Notes under the pieces: generated by a model
Told to the model about the DNA's origin: nothing
Seen by the model: the letters and a program-made list of their open reading frames with translations, nothing else
Database searches by the model: none
Assembly (NCBI GenBank): GCA_949285025.1
Contig: CASDXG010000090.1
Location: 1 to 64,000 of the forward strand
Direction: 5' to 3'
Origin: an uncultured Bacteroides sp.
GTDB taxonomy: Bacteria; Bacteroidota; Bacteroidia; Bacteroidales; Bacteroidaceae
DNA: 64,000 bases
Made by a program: the position numbers and the translations under genes
Shown here: positions 54,481 to 62,566 of the stretch, in pieces
How the letters are laid out: each line of letters starts with the position of its first letter
Numbering within the stretch: position 1 is the first letter of the stretch

Positions 54481-54509
54481 GGAGCAGAGAGAATACTCTG
54501 CTCTTTTTT
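54481..54509 (+). terminator. terminator between the small membrane protein and the CYTH gene
   Basis: An 8-bp perfect stem (GAGCAGAG at 54482-54489 with 54496-54503), 6-base loop and six T. It ends only 10 bases before the CYTH start, so that gene may depend on read-through. Confidence 0.8.
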
Positions 54510-54518
54510 GTTGAAGAG

Positions 54519-54995
54519 ATGGGAAAAGAGATAGAACGTAAATTCAGAGTGAAGGATGATTCTTATAAAGAATCTGCTTATGCGGTCCGGCGGATAAAGC
54601 AAGGTTATCTGAATAGTAATCCGGAGCGTACCGTCAGGGTGCGTATTGATGGCGGGAAAGGTTTCCTGACTGTCAAGGGCTGTTCCGATAAATCCGGAAT
54701 CAGCCGTTTTGAATGGGAGCGGGAAATACCTTTGAATGAGGCGGAAGATTTGTTCCGGTTGTGTGAGCCCGGAACAATAGATAAAGCCCGTTATTTGGTA
54801 AAGGTTGGAACACATACGGTGGAAGTGGATGAGTTCTTCGGTGAAAACAAAGGACTTGTTTTGGCGGAAATAGAATTGCACGATGAGCGAGAGGCATATG
54901 ATGTTCCTGATTTTTTAGGTGAGGAAGTAACCGGTCAGGTGGAATTTTATAATGCTTTTCTGGCGAAAAAGCCTTATACCTCATGGAAAAAGTAG
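54519..54995 (+). CDS. CYTH domain protein (triphosphate tunnel enzyme)
   Basis: 158 residues. It begins with the family ExExK signature as EIERKF (residues 4-9) and keeps the alternating charged strands TVRVRIDGGKGFLTVKG, FEWEREI and VDEFFGENKGLVLAEIEL that line the tunnel. Members hydrolyse tripolyphosphate or nucleoside triphosphates, or make cAMP in the CyaB subgroup; this short form resembles NygA-like inorganic triphosphatases. Exact substrate unknown. Located right after a terminator. Confidence 0.88.
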   Translation: MGKEIERKFRVKDDSYKESAYAVRRIKQGYLNSNPERTVRVRIDGGKGFLTVKGCSDKSGISRFEWEREIPLNEAEDLFRLCEPGTIDKARYLVKVGTHTVEVDEFFGENKGLVLAEIELHDEREAYDVPDFLGEEVTGQVEFYNAFLAKKPYTSWKK

Positions 54996-55061
54996 TATTC
55001 TCTCCTTGTGAAGCGAAGAATTTCCGGAGAACTTTATAGAGAATTTATAAGTAAATTGTGG

Positions 55062-55103
55062 AAAAGGTCTCGGTCTTTATCTTTAAAGGTCGAGGCCTTT
55101 TTA
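55062..55103 (+). terminator. terminator after the CYTH gene
   Basis: A 10-11-bp stem (AAAAGGTCTCG at 55062-55072 with CGAGGCCTTTT, one G-T pair) and a T-rich tail. It lies before the convergent VanZ-like gene. Confidence 0.75.
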
Positions 55104-55134
55104 TGTAATATCCGCAGTAAAGATACTAATCTGT

Positions 55135-55533
55135 TTATGAATGTTGTTTTTTTCTCTTCCGTAAAGGCATCAAGATATAACGTCCTATAAACCATGATAT
55201 GGCGACACCTGACGAATTTGTCAGGAAATCAAGCCAATCACCTGTGCGGTATTCGGTGCACATGCTTTGTAAGATTTCAATGCATCCACCGAATATGACG
55301 GGGAAGATTATTGTACTTGCAATGATATATCTGCAACTGCAAGGTTTACTCCGAAAGAGATTTTCTCCCCATATTATGATACTCAGCCCGCCATACATGC
55401 ATAAATGGACAAGTTTATCTATAAAGGGGATTTCATTCAATTCGGTTTGCGGAGTATTGAAAAATGACAGATAAACAATGGCTCCGGCAGTGATTAATGA
55501 GAATAAATGGTTTTTCAAACAAAAGTCCATCAT
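55135..55533 (-). CDS. VanZ-like membrane protein
   Basis: 132 residues with four hydrophobic segments (about 10-28, 42-58, 68-88 and 104-124). The VanZ hallmark is the FIDKLVHLCMYGGLSIIIW stretch followed by a Glu-Gln loop (GGCIEILQSMCTEYRTGDWLDFLTN). VanZ family members are linked to teicoplanin resistance in enterococci but most are of unknown function in Gram-negative bacteria. It begins 90 bases from the divergent Na+-dependent transporter. Confidence 0.85.
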   Translation of the reverse strand: MMDFCLKNHLFSLITAGAIVYLSFFNTPQTELNEIPFIDKLVHLCMYGGLSIIIWGENLFRSKPCSCRYIIASTIIFPVIFGGCIEILQSMCTEYRTGDWLDFLTNSSGVAISWFIGRYILMPLRKRKKQHS

Positions 55534-55575
55534 GAAATTTAATTTGTTTTTTCTGCAAAGAAATAATCTTTTTGT

Positions 55576-55583
55576 TATTTTTG
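55576..55583 (+). promoter_or_regulatory. -7 element upstream of the sodium-dependent transporter
   Basis: TATTTTTG, 41 bases before the start. A TCTG sits 20 bases upstream as a weak -33. Confidence 0.4.
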
Positions 55584-55623
55584 TTCCCTATAAGGGAATA
55601 TTTTTATAGGAAGATTGTGAATT

Positions 55624-56991
55624 ATGCAACAACACGAACGTGCAAACTTTGGGAGTAAATTAGGCGCCATCTTAGCAGCTGCGGGATCGGCTGTCGGGTT
55701 AGGCAATATTTGGCGTTTCCCTTTTGAGGCGGGAAATCATGGCGGGGCAGCATTTATTCTGATATATCTGGGCTGTGTTTTTATATTTGGCTTGCCGATT
55801 ATGATAGCGGAATTTGTTATTGGGCGTCGTTCAAAAGCGAGTACCGGAAAGGCTTATTCGGTGTTGGCACCGGGCACGTCCTGGAAATGGGTAGGATATT
55901 TTGGTGTGTTGACCGGTTTCCTGATATTGGGATATTATTCCGTTGTGGCCGGGTGGACACTTGAATATGTTTTTCAAGCCGCGATAGGCGGATTTTCAGG
56001 AAAGACACCTGGCGACTTTGTCGGAATGTTCAACGATTTTTCGAAGGATCCTTTACGACCTTTGCTTTGGTTGTTCATATTCATAGCTCTTACACATTTT
56101 GTTATTGTAAAAGGAGTAAAAAGCGGAATCGAAAAATCAGCGAAGATTATGATGCCATTGCTGTTTGTGTTGATAGTACTTCTTGCCGTTTGCTCGGTTA
56201 TGCTTCCGGGAGCATGGAAGGGAATCGAATTCTTGTTGAAACCGGATTTTAGTAAAGTAACCTCTCATGTGTTCTTAGGAGCTATGGGACAAGCCTTTTT
56301 CTCCTTGAGTTTAGGTATGGGGTGTTTGTCGACTTATGCCTCATATTTTTCTAAAGATATTCGTTTGGGACATACAGCCATGAGTGTCGGTTTGATAGAT
56401 ACTTGTGTCTCCGTTTTGGCAGGACTGGTAATTTTTCCGGCAGCTTTTTCTGTTGGAATACAGCCGGATGCCGGACCTTCTTTGATTTTTATTACGCTTC
56501 CGAATGTATTCCAGCAGGCCTTTGGAGACATTCCCTTCCTGTCATATATTTGTGCGGTGGCATTTTATGTGCTGTTGGCATTGGCGGCTTTGACATCCAC
56601 TATATCGCTTCATGAAGTGGCAACTGCATTTTTGCACGAGAAGTTTCGATTCTCCCGAGGAAAAGCTGCGCGTTTGATTTCTTGTTCTTGCTTGCTGATC
56701 GGGATTGTCGCTTCGTTGTCTTTGGGAGACTGGAGCGAATATCGGATAGCTTCGTTGACAATATTTGATGCGCTTGACTTTTTGACTGCTAAGATTATGT
56801 TGCCTCTTGGAGGAATGTTGGCCGCTATTTTTGTCGGATGGTTCTTGAAACGTAAGATCGTTCGCGATGAGGTAACTAATAACGGACTTATAAAAGCTCC
56901 ATATTATTCGGCGTTCATGTTTATTTTAAAATATGTTGCACCAATTGGTATTTCCTTTATTTTTATCAATGAGTTAGGCTGGTTAGGATAA
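55624..56991 (+). CDS. neurotransmitter:sodium symporter family transporter
   Basis: 455 residues. Na+-coupled amino-acid-type transporter of the NSS/LeuT family. The unwound TM1 motif GSAVGLGNIWRFPF is at about 21-34; about eleven to twelve helices follow. Substrates of bacterial members include tryptophan, leucine or tyrosine; this one cannot be assigned. The helix-hairpin-helix gene starts 1 base after its stop, so they share a transcript. Confidence 0.93.
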   Translation: MQQHERANFGSKLGAILAAAGSAVGLGNIWRFPFEAGNHGGAAFILIYLGCVFIFGLPIMIAEFVIGRRSKASTGKAYSVLAPGTSWKWVGYFGVLTGFLILGYYSVVAGWTLEYVFQAAIGGFSGKTPGDFVGMFNDFSKDPLRPLLWLFIFIALTHFVIVKGVKSGIEKSAKIMMPLLFVLIVLLAVCSVMLPGAWKGIEFLLKPDFSKVTSHVFLGAMGQAFFSLSLGMGCLSTYASYFSKDIRLGHTAMSVGLIDTCVSVLAGLVIFPAAFSVGIQPDAGPSLIFITLPNVFQQAFGDIPFLSYICAVAFYVLLALAALTSTISLHEVATAFLHEKFRFSRGKAARLISCSCLLIGIVASLSLGDWSEYRIASLTIFDALDFLTAKIMLPLGGMLAAIFVGWFLKRKIVRDEVTNNGLIKAPYYSAFMFILKYVAPIGISFIFINELGWLG

Positions 56992-56992
56992 G

Positions 56993-57895
56993 ATGTGGAA
57001 AGATTTCTTTTATTATTCTAAGGCAGAACGACGGGTAATACTTTTTTTGTTTTTCATGGCCTTATGTCTTATCGGCATAGGCCTGTATTGGCCGGAAAAA
57101 AGATCTGCGTCGCAGTTCTCGCAGGTTGATAACTGTCTGATTGATTCTTTCCTTGCCGGTGTTAAAACTGTGCCACATGCAGAAGATAAAGAGGTCTTGT
57201 CTGAATCGGGAAACGGTGAGATAAAAAAAGAGCGGTTGCGCTCTTTTGATCCGAATACAGTTGATTTTTTTACATTAAAAGACTTCGGATTATCCGATTT
57301 CGTAGCACGTAATATATTACGTTATCGCGAAAAAGGGGGCGTTTTTCGAAATGAAGCGTCATTTTCCCGTATATATGGATTGACAGATGAGCAATTTAAT
57401 GCGCTACGTCCTTATATAATAATAAAGAAAAGTATTCGGGAGGAAAAAAGTGCGGAACTGATGGAAGAACGGAAACCGGTATTCGTTTCTGAAAAATATC
57501 CTGAAGGGACTGTAATCGATTTGAACAAAGCCGATACGAGTGCGCTGAAACGCATCCCGGGTATTGGAAGCGTTTTGTCAAAGAGAATTGTTGCTTATAG
57601 AGAAAGACTGGGAGGTTTTTATGATGTCAAGCAGTTGCAAGACCTTTCTTATCTTGAAGAGAGCGTGAATCAATGGTTTTGTATCGGGGCTGATTCCTTG
57701 CGGAAATTAGACGTGAATAAGGCTGGATTGGAGGTGTTGCGCAATCATCCTTATATGAATTTCTATAAGGCAAAGGCGATTGTTGAATATCGCCGGAAGA
57801 GAGGAAAAATAAAAAGTCTTTCTCAGCTTTCACTCTTTGAGGAATTTTCCGAGAAAGACCTTTTACGTTTATCGCCGTATTTATCTTTCGAATAA
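56993..57895 (+). CDS. helix-hairpin-helix (ComEA-like) membrane-anchored protein
   Basis: 300 residues. One N-terminal transmembrane helix (about 17-33), a short linker, then three helix-hairpin-helix repeats: FDPNTVDFFTLKDFGL (about 82), IDLNKADTSALKRIPGIGSV (about 179) and LDVNKAGLEVLRNHPYM (about 239). HhH proteins bind DNA non-specifically; ComEA-type members receive DNA in transformation, but no competence gene is near. It ends 7 bases from the convergent phosphatase gene. Confidence 0.88.
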   Translation: MWKDFFYYSKAERRVILFLFFMALCLIGIGLYWPEKRSASQFSQVDNCLIDSFLAGVKTVPHAEDKEVLSESGNGEIKKERLRSFDPNTVDFFTLKDFGLSDFVARNILRYREKGGVFRNEASFSRIYGLTDEQFNALRPYIIIKKSIREEKSAELMEERKPVFVSEKYPEGTVIDLNKADTSALKRIPGIGSVLSKRIVAYRERLGGFYDVKQLQDLSYLEESVNQWFCIGADSLRKLDVNKAGLEVLRNHPYMNFYKAKAIVEYRRKRGKIKSLSQLSLFEEFSEKDLLRLSPYLSFE

Positions 57896-57902
57896 AAGGG
57901 AT

Positions 57903-59312
57903 TTATTCTATCGTATAACCGGCAGCTTTGGCAATCTTCTTGGGGATATCCGTATTGTCTATACGCCCTTGGAATAAGTCGGCTCCGGCTCCTATGGCAA
58001 ATACCGGTACATATCCGGCGGAATGTCCGCCACTAGTCCAACCTACTAAAGCAATTTCATTAAGAATGCGCTTGGCTTCAGCTGCAATCGGCTCATCTTG
58101 TGCGTATTCGCTTTTTTCCATCTTTACGTCCTGGTCCTTGAAACTTTTCTCATACGTACTTTTCAGTCTGGCTTCTTGTTTAGACGAAAGTTGTATATTG
58201 TCCCAAAATCCGAAGTACTCCTTCAGTGATTCTTTTATGGTTTCCCATGATACCTGATTTTTATATTTAGCGCGTAACTGATTTACAATGCGGGTAAATC
58301 CCTGCTCACTGACTTTCTGATTTTTCAAAGCCTGCAGGTTCAGCTTGTAAGCGCCGGTGCCTAATACGAAACCTCCGGTTTCATGGTCGGCCGTTACAAC
58401 GATTAAAGTCTCATCAGGGTGCTGAGAGTAGAATTCGTATGCCACCTTTATTGCATCATTGAAATCCATGATTTCGTGTAGGACGGTAGCAGCATCGTTA
58501 CTGTGGCATGCCCAGTCTATTTTACCTCCTTCTATCATCATGAAGAAACCTTTGGATAAATCTTTTGACAGGAAATTGATGCCGGAGCGGGTAATATCTG
58601 AAAGAGTTAAGTCGTTCTTACCACGATCAATAGCATACGGTATGGAACTTCTGTCGTTTCCCGAAGCTTTTTCTGTTTGGAAGAGGATGATTTTATCGGC
58701 TTTCTTGCTTTTCTTTTGATAATCTTTATAGCCACGTGCTATGACATAACCGTTTCCTTCGGCCATATCATAAAGGCTTTTTGATTTCTGATTGTTGTCG
58801 GGGTATAAAAAGTCTGAGCCGGCGTAAAAATCAAAGCCTGTTTTATAGAGGTCAAGACCGATTTCGTAGTATCCGTTACGGCTTGCGTTATGTGCATAAA
58901 AAGCAGCAGGAGTGGCATGGTCTATGCTCACGCTGGTTGCGACACCTACGCGGCAACCTTTGTTTTTTGCCCATACGGCAACACTGCTTACGGACGTCTT
59001 TTGGTCTTTTTCCATACCGATTGTTCCGTTTTTGCTCTTGTGTCCGGAAGCAAGAGCCGTACCTGCAGCAGCAGAGTCGGTGACTCCATTCGTAGCAGAA
59101 TAGGTGGTCGCTGTTGTTGCATAAGGGAATTGTGTAAAAAGAAGTGGAGTGAGGCCTATTTTCCCTTCTAATTCTCCTTGATAAAGTTCTGTGCCTTGTA
59201 CTTGATTAACGCCCATTCCGTCTCCGATGAAATAAAATACATATTTAGCTTCTTGGGCATGAAGTGTCAAAACAAAAAGGACACTAACGATAAAAAAAGA
59301 CAGTCTTTTCAT
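57903..59312 (-). CDS. alkaline phosphatase
   Basis: 469 residues with a signal peptide (about 1-19, cut near HAQ-EA), so periplasmic. Metal and catalytic residues are visible: D31 in IGDGMGVNQ, nucleophile S80 in TDSAAAGTALASG, and VTADHETGG in the C-terminal part. PhoA-type enzyme that frees phosphate from monoesters. No Pho-type regulatory site could be recognised. It runs convergent to the HhH gene and divergent from the fimbrillin gene. Confidence 0.95.
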   Translation of the reverse strand: MKRLSFFIVSVLFVLTLHAQEAKYVFYFIGDGMGVNQVQGTELYQGELEGKIGLTPLLFTQFPYATTATTYSATNGVTDSAAAGTALASGHKSKNGTIGMEKDQKTSVSSVAVWAKNKGCRVGVATSVSIDHATPAAFYAHNASRNGYYEIGLDLYKTGFDFYAGSDFLYPDNNQKSKSLYDMAEGNGYVIARGYKDYQKKSKKADKIILFQTEKASGNDRSSIPYAIDRGKNDLTLSDITRSGINFLSKDLSKGFFMMIEGGKIDWACHSNDAATVLHEIMDFNDAIKVAYEFYSQHPDETLIVVTADHETGGFVLGTGAYKLNLQALKNQKVSEQGFTRIVNQLRAKYKNQVSWETIKESLKEYFGFWDNIQLSSKQEARLKSTYEKSFKDQDVKMEKSEYAQDEPIAAEAKRILNEIALVGWTSGGHSAGYVPVFAIGAGADLFQGRIDNTDIPKKIAKAAGYTIE

Positions 59313-59346
59313 AACTTAATTCGATGTTTTATATGATTTATTGCGA

Positions 59347-59354
59347 CAAAATTA
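59347..59354 (-). promoter_or_regulatory. -7 element of the alkaline phosphatase gene
   Basis: Reads TAATTTTG on the minus strand, 34 bases before the phosphatase start. No consensus -33; a phosphate-response box was not seen. Confidence 0.45.
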
Positions 59355-59472
59355 GGAAAAGAATGGAAAGTTTTATCGGAGATATCGAAAAAAGTATCTG
59401 AAAAAGTGGTATGGTAACAAAAATGTAGCGTTATATAAATGAATTTTTTTTTGTAATTATAAATAAGATGCT

Positions 59473-60423
59473 ATGAAAAAAGTGCAAAAGTTTTGGGGCT
59501 GTCTTTGTTTGCCTCTCTTTGTTGCTTGTCAGCAAAATGAAATTGTTGGAGAAAAAAGTATGGAAGATCTGAGTTTAAAACTTCAGGCCTCTGTTTCCTC
59601 ACCTGTGTTGTCTCGTACAAATGCGGAACAAAACGGCTCGGTGGACTTCGTGGAATCGGATAAAATCGGATTTTATATGCCTGAGAGTTCTTTGTCTGTG
59701 CAGTGGACATTTACAGGCGGAGAATGGACTTCTTCTGAGAGTTTGTTCTGGCCGGACAAGGTAAGCGATTGGACATTTCAGGCTTATTATCCGTTTACGG
59801 AGGCTGTAGAGCGTACAAATATAATCATGCCGGATTTAAGTCTTCAGGATGGGACACTAAAAAACGTGGGGAAATATGATTTTCTTACATCGTCTGTCGT
59901 TACAAATTACGAGGCCGGCGATGGAGTTGTTTCTTTTACGGGGGAACATTCATTTCAACATGCGTATTGTTTGCTGATGGTCACTCTGAAAGAGGAACAG
60001 AATATCGGGAATACCCAATTGAAGAAAGTGTCTTTTAACGGCTTGGATATTGCTACCCGATATAGGTATAAATTTGAGGGAGGAAGCGGAAGTATGGAAA
60101 AAGTGCCGGAAACTCCTTCTGTAAGTGAACTGGCATTTACTCCTGAGACCGTGATTCCTTCCGACGGATATTCTACAGTTGTATTGATAAATCCGTCGGA
60201 TTTAGAAATCCCATTGAAATATTCGGTAGAATATGAACGTGCGGACAAGCCGTTTACGGCCGGAAATGTAGAACTGGGTACCCGTTTTGAGAGTGGAAAA
60301 TTTTATAAGATTAGTGTAAAAATAAGGAAAGAAGGATTGGTTATCGAGAGTAATTCGGTAGAAGATTGGGTGATTGACGATTCACTTGAAGAGATTGTTG
60401 TCGATGAGACGGCCGCTGGATAA
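59473..60423 (+). CDS. fimbrillin family lipoprotein
   Basis: 316 residues. Signal peptide with lipobox FVAC (Cys19) followed by QQNE. The N-terminal half has the fimbrillin pattern SRTNAEQNGSVDFVESDKIGFYM and SDWTFQAYYPFTE; the C-terminal part SYTL-like GRFESGKFYKISVKI is typical of Bacteroidales major or minor fimbrial subunits. Such proteins are exported as lipoproteins, cleaved at the surface by gingipain-like proteases and polymerised. No fimbrial assembly genes are adjacent, so it may be a stand-alone surface antigen. A terminator follows. Confidence 0.78.
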   Translation: MKKVQKFWGCLCLPLFVACQQNEIVGEKSMEDLSLKLQASVSSPVLSRTNAEQNGSVDFVESDKIGFYMPESSLSVQWTFTGGEWTSSESLFWPDKVSDWTFQAYYPFTEAVERTNIIMPDLSLQDGTLKNVGKYDFLTSSVVTNYEAGDGVVSFTGEHSFQHAYCLLMVTLKEEQNIGNTQLKKVSFNGLDIATRYRYKFEGGSGSMEKVPETPSVSELAFTPETVIPSDGYSTVVLINPSDLEIPLKYSVEYERADKPFTAGNVELGTRFESGKFYKISVKIRKEGLVIESNSVEDWVIDDSLEEIVVDETAAG

Positions 60424-60445
60424 TTAGAAATCATTTATTGTTTTA

Positions 60446-60490
60446 GGAAAACGCAGGGATAGTCTGAAGATTCTATCCTTGCGTTTTTCC
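60446..60490 (+). terminator. terminator after the fimbrillin gene
   Basis: A 15-bp stem (60448-60462 with 60473-60487, one G-T pair), 10-base loop and T-run. It is followed by the xpt promoter. Confidence 0.88.
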
Positions 60491-60543
60491 GTATTAGTAT
60501 GCATCTTCTTTTGAAATGCTAATGAAATTTAATCTAAAACATA

Positions 60544-60551
60544 TACCTTTG
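60544..60551 (+). promoter_or_regulatory. -7 element upstream of xpt
   Basis: TACCTTTG followed by C, 23 bases before the xpt ATG. The short leader leaves no room for a purine riboswitch. Confidence 0.6.
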
Positions 60552-60573
60552 CAAAATTAAAAATAGAGGTGAT

Positions 60574-61143
60574 ATGAAAGCGCTTAAAGAACGAATTTTG
60601 CAAGACGGCAAATGCTTTGAAGGGGGAATTCTAAAAGTTGATAACTTTATAAATCACCAGATGGATCCAATATTGATGAAGTCTATGGCGGTGGAATTCG
60701 TGCGTCGTTTTGCTGGAACACCGATAAATAAAATTTTAACGATAGAAGCCAGTGGCATTGCGCCGGCCATTATGGTAGGTTATTTATTGGAATTGCCGGT
60801 TGTTTTTGCAAAAAAGAAAAAACCAAGCACAATGGAGAACATGCTTACCACAACAGTTTATTCCTTTACGAAGGATCGTTCATATGATGTGTGCGTAAGT
60901 AGTGATTATCTTTGTGCAGGAGACAAGGTGTTGTTTATCGATGATTTTCTGGCAAACGGGAATGCGGCGAAAGGAATTATCGATTTGGTGGAGAAGGCCG
61001 GTGCCGAACTGGTCGGGATGGGTTTCCTTATTGAAAAAAGTTTTCAGCACGGAGGTGATTATTTGCGGGGAAAAGGCATTCATGTTGAGTCGTTGGCGAT
61101 TATAGAGAGCCTTGATAATTGTGAAATAAGAATCAAAGAATAA
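60574..61143 (+). CDS. xpt: xanthine phosphoribosyltransferase
   Basis: 189 residues, the standard length. Salvages xanthine to XMP with PRPP. The PRPP-binding motif is [16 protein letters not shown] (about 128-143); the N-terminal [28 protein letters not shown] and the flexible-loop region [10 protein letters not shown] are characteristic. The permease gene starts 14 bases downstream, the same xpt-permease pairing known from Bacillus. Confidence 0.96.
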   Translation: MKALKERILQDGKCFEGGILKVDNFINHQMDPILMKSMAVEFVRRFAGTPINKILTIEASGIAPAIMVGYLLELPVVFAKKKKPSTMENMLTTTVYSFTKDRSYDVCVSSDYLCAGDKVLFIDDFLANGNAAKGIIDLVEKAGAELVGMGFLIEKSFQHGGDYLRGKGIHVESLAIIESLDNCEIRIKE

Positions 61144-61156
61144 GTGTAGATTACAG

Positions 61157-62488
61157 ATGGAAAGAGAACAAAGACAGGTCCGGAGTGCCGGACTTATTTA
61201 TGGGTTAAACGATCGTCCTCCTTTAAAAGATGCTATTTTTGCTGCATTGCAGCACTTGTTGGCCATATTTGTTGCAATTATTACTCCTCCGCTTATTATT
61301 GCCGGGGCGTTGAAACTGGATATAGAAACAACGGGCTTTTTAGTATCGATGGCATTGTTTGCCTCAGGAATATCCACATTTATCCAGTGTAGAAAGCTGG
61401 GACCTGTGGGATGCGGGCTGTTGTGTATACAAGGGACTAGTTTTTCTTTTATCGGTCCCATTATATCGGCCGGTTTGACAGGCGGGTTATCTTCTATATT
61501 TGGTGCGTGTATTGTTGCATCTTCTGTCGAGATGCTGATTAGTCGGGTGTTGAAGTATACACGGAAAATCATAACGCCTTTGGTTTCGGGCATTGTTGTT
61601 ACGCTTATCGGGTTAAGTCTGATTAAAGTGGGCATTTCGGCCTGTGGAGGAGGAGCTGCGGCTCAGGCGAGTGGAACATTTGGCTCATTGAAGAATATCG
61701 GTTTGGCATCTTTGGTGTTAATATTGATTGTATTCTTTAACAGGAGCTCGAATCGTTATTTACGAATGAGCTCAATCGTAATAGGATTAGCCATTGGTTA
61801 TGTAATTGCTTATTTTGGAGGGATGGTAGATTTTTCGGCCATTCGTGATTTTGGTGGAATTAATGTTCCTGTACCGTTTCGTTATGGAATTTCTTTCGAT
61901 ATATCAGCAATCATAGCATTGGCCCTGATTTATCTGATAACAGCCATAGAAGCTTATGGTGATATTACGGCCAATTCATTGATTTCCGGTGAGCCTGTGG
62001 AAGGAGAAACGTTTGTGAAACGGGCATCCGGTGGCATCTTTGCCGACGGATTTAATTCGATGTTGGCCGGTTGTTTGAATTCTTTTCCTAATTCAATCTT
62101 TGCGCAAAATAACGGCATGATACAACTTACCGGTGTGGCCAGCCGTTATGTCGGCTATTTTATTGCAGCTTTTCTGGTTTTATTGGGATTGTTTCCGGCA
62201 GTTGGTCTGATCTTCTCTTTGATGCCCGAACCGGTTTTGGGAGGTGCGACATTATTAATGTTTGGAACAGTAGCGACAGCTGGCATACGAATTATAGCGT
62301 CTCAGCATATTGATAGGAAAGCTACGTTAGTCATGGCATTGAGTTTTTCATTAGGTTTGAGTGTGGAGTTGGTACCCGATATCCTTTCTCAGCTTCCGGA
62401 AGTATTGAGAAATATTTTTTCTTCGGGAATAACTACCGGAGGTCTGACCGCCATTCTTGCCAATGCCTTAATTAATATAAAAGATTGA
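61157..62488 (+). CDS. xanthine/uracil permease (NCS2 family)
   Basis: 443 residues, about 12-14 transmembrane helices. NCS2 hallmarks are visible: ATP-independent QxT-type GTSFSFIGP, the TEAxGD-type IEAYGDITANS (about 275-285) and the following SLISGEP-region, and GVASRYVG. It likely imports xanthine for the adjacent phosphoribosyltransferase; uric acid or uracil transport cannot be excluded. A very strong terminator follows. Confidence 0.93.
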   Translation: MEREQRQVRSAGLIYGLNDRPPLKDAIFAALQHLLAIFVAIITPPLIIAGALKLDIETTGFLVSMALFASGISTFIQCRKLGPVGCGLLCIQGTSFSFIGPIISAGLTGGLSSIFGACIVASSVEMLISRVLKYTRKIITPLVSGIVVTLIGLSLIKVGISACGGGAAAQASGTFGSLKNIGLASLVLILIVFFNRSSNRYLRMSSIVIGLAIGYVIAYFGGMVDFSAIRDFGGINVPVPFRYGISFDISAIIALALIYLITAIEAYGDITANSLISGEPVEGETFVKRASGGIFADGFNSMLAGCLNSFPNSIFAQNNGMIQLTGVASRYVGYFIAAFLVLLGLFPAVGLIFSLMPEPVLGGATLLMFGTVATAGIRIIASQHIDRKATLVMALSFSLGLSVELVPDILSQLPEVLRNIFSSGITTGGLTAILANALINIKD

Positions 62489-62502
62489 ACGGCAACTTTT
62501 AC

Positions 62503-62566
62503 AAAAAAGGCGAAAGCTTTTCACTGAAATATAGCGTTGTTTCAGTGAAAAGCTTTCGTCTTTTTT
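62503..62566. terminator. bidirectional terminator between the permease and GH3 genes
   Basis: A perfect 19-bp inverted repeat (62511-62529 with 62540-62558), flanked by A-rich and T-rich tails, with a 10-base loop. It overlaps the last bases of the GH3 gene and serves both convergent genes. Confidence 0.93.

Noticed and set aside
60491-60573. Purine riboswitch upstream of xpt
   Set aside because: No aptamer stems seen and the predicted leader is too short.
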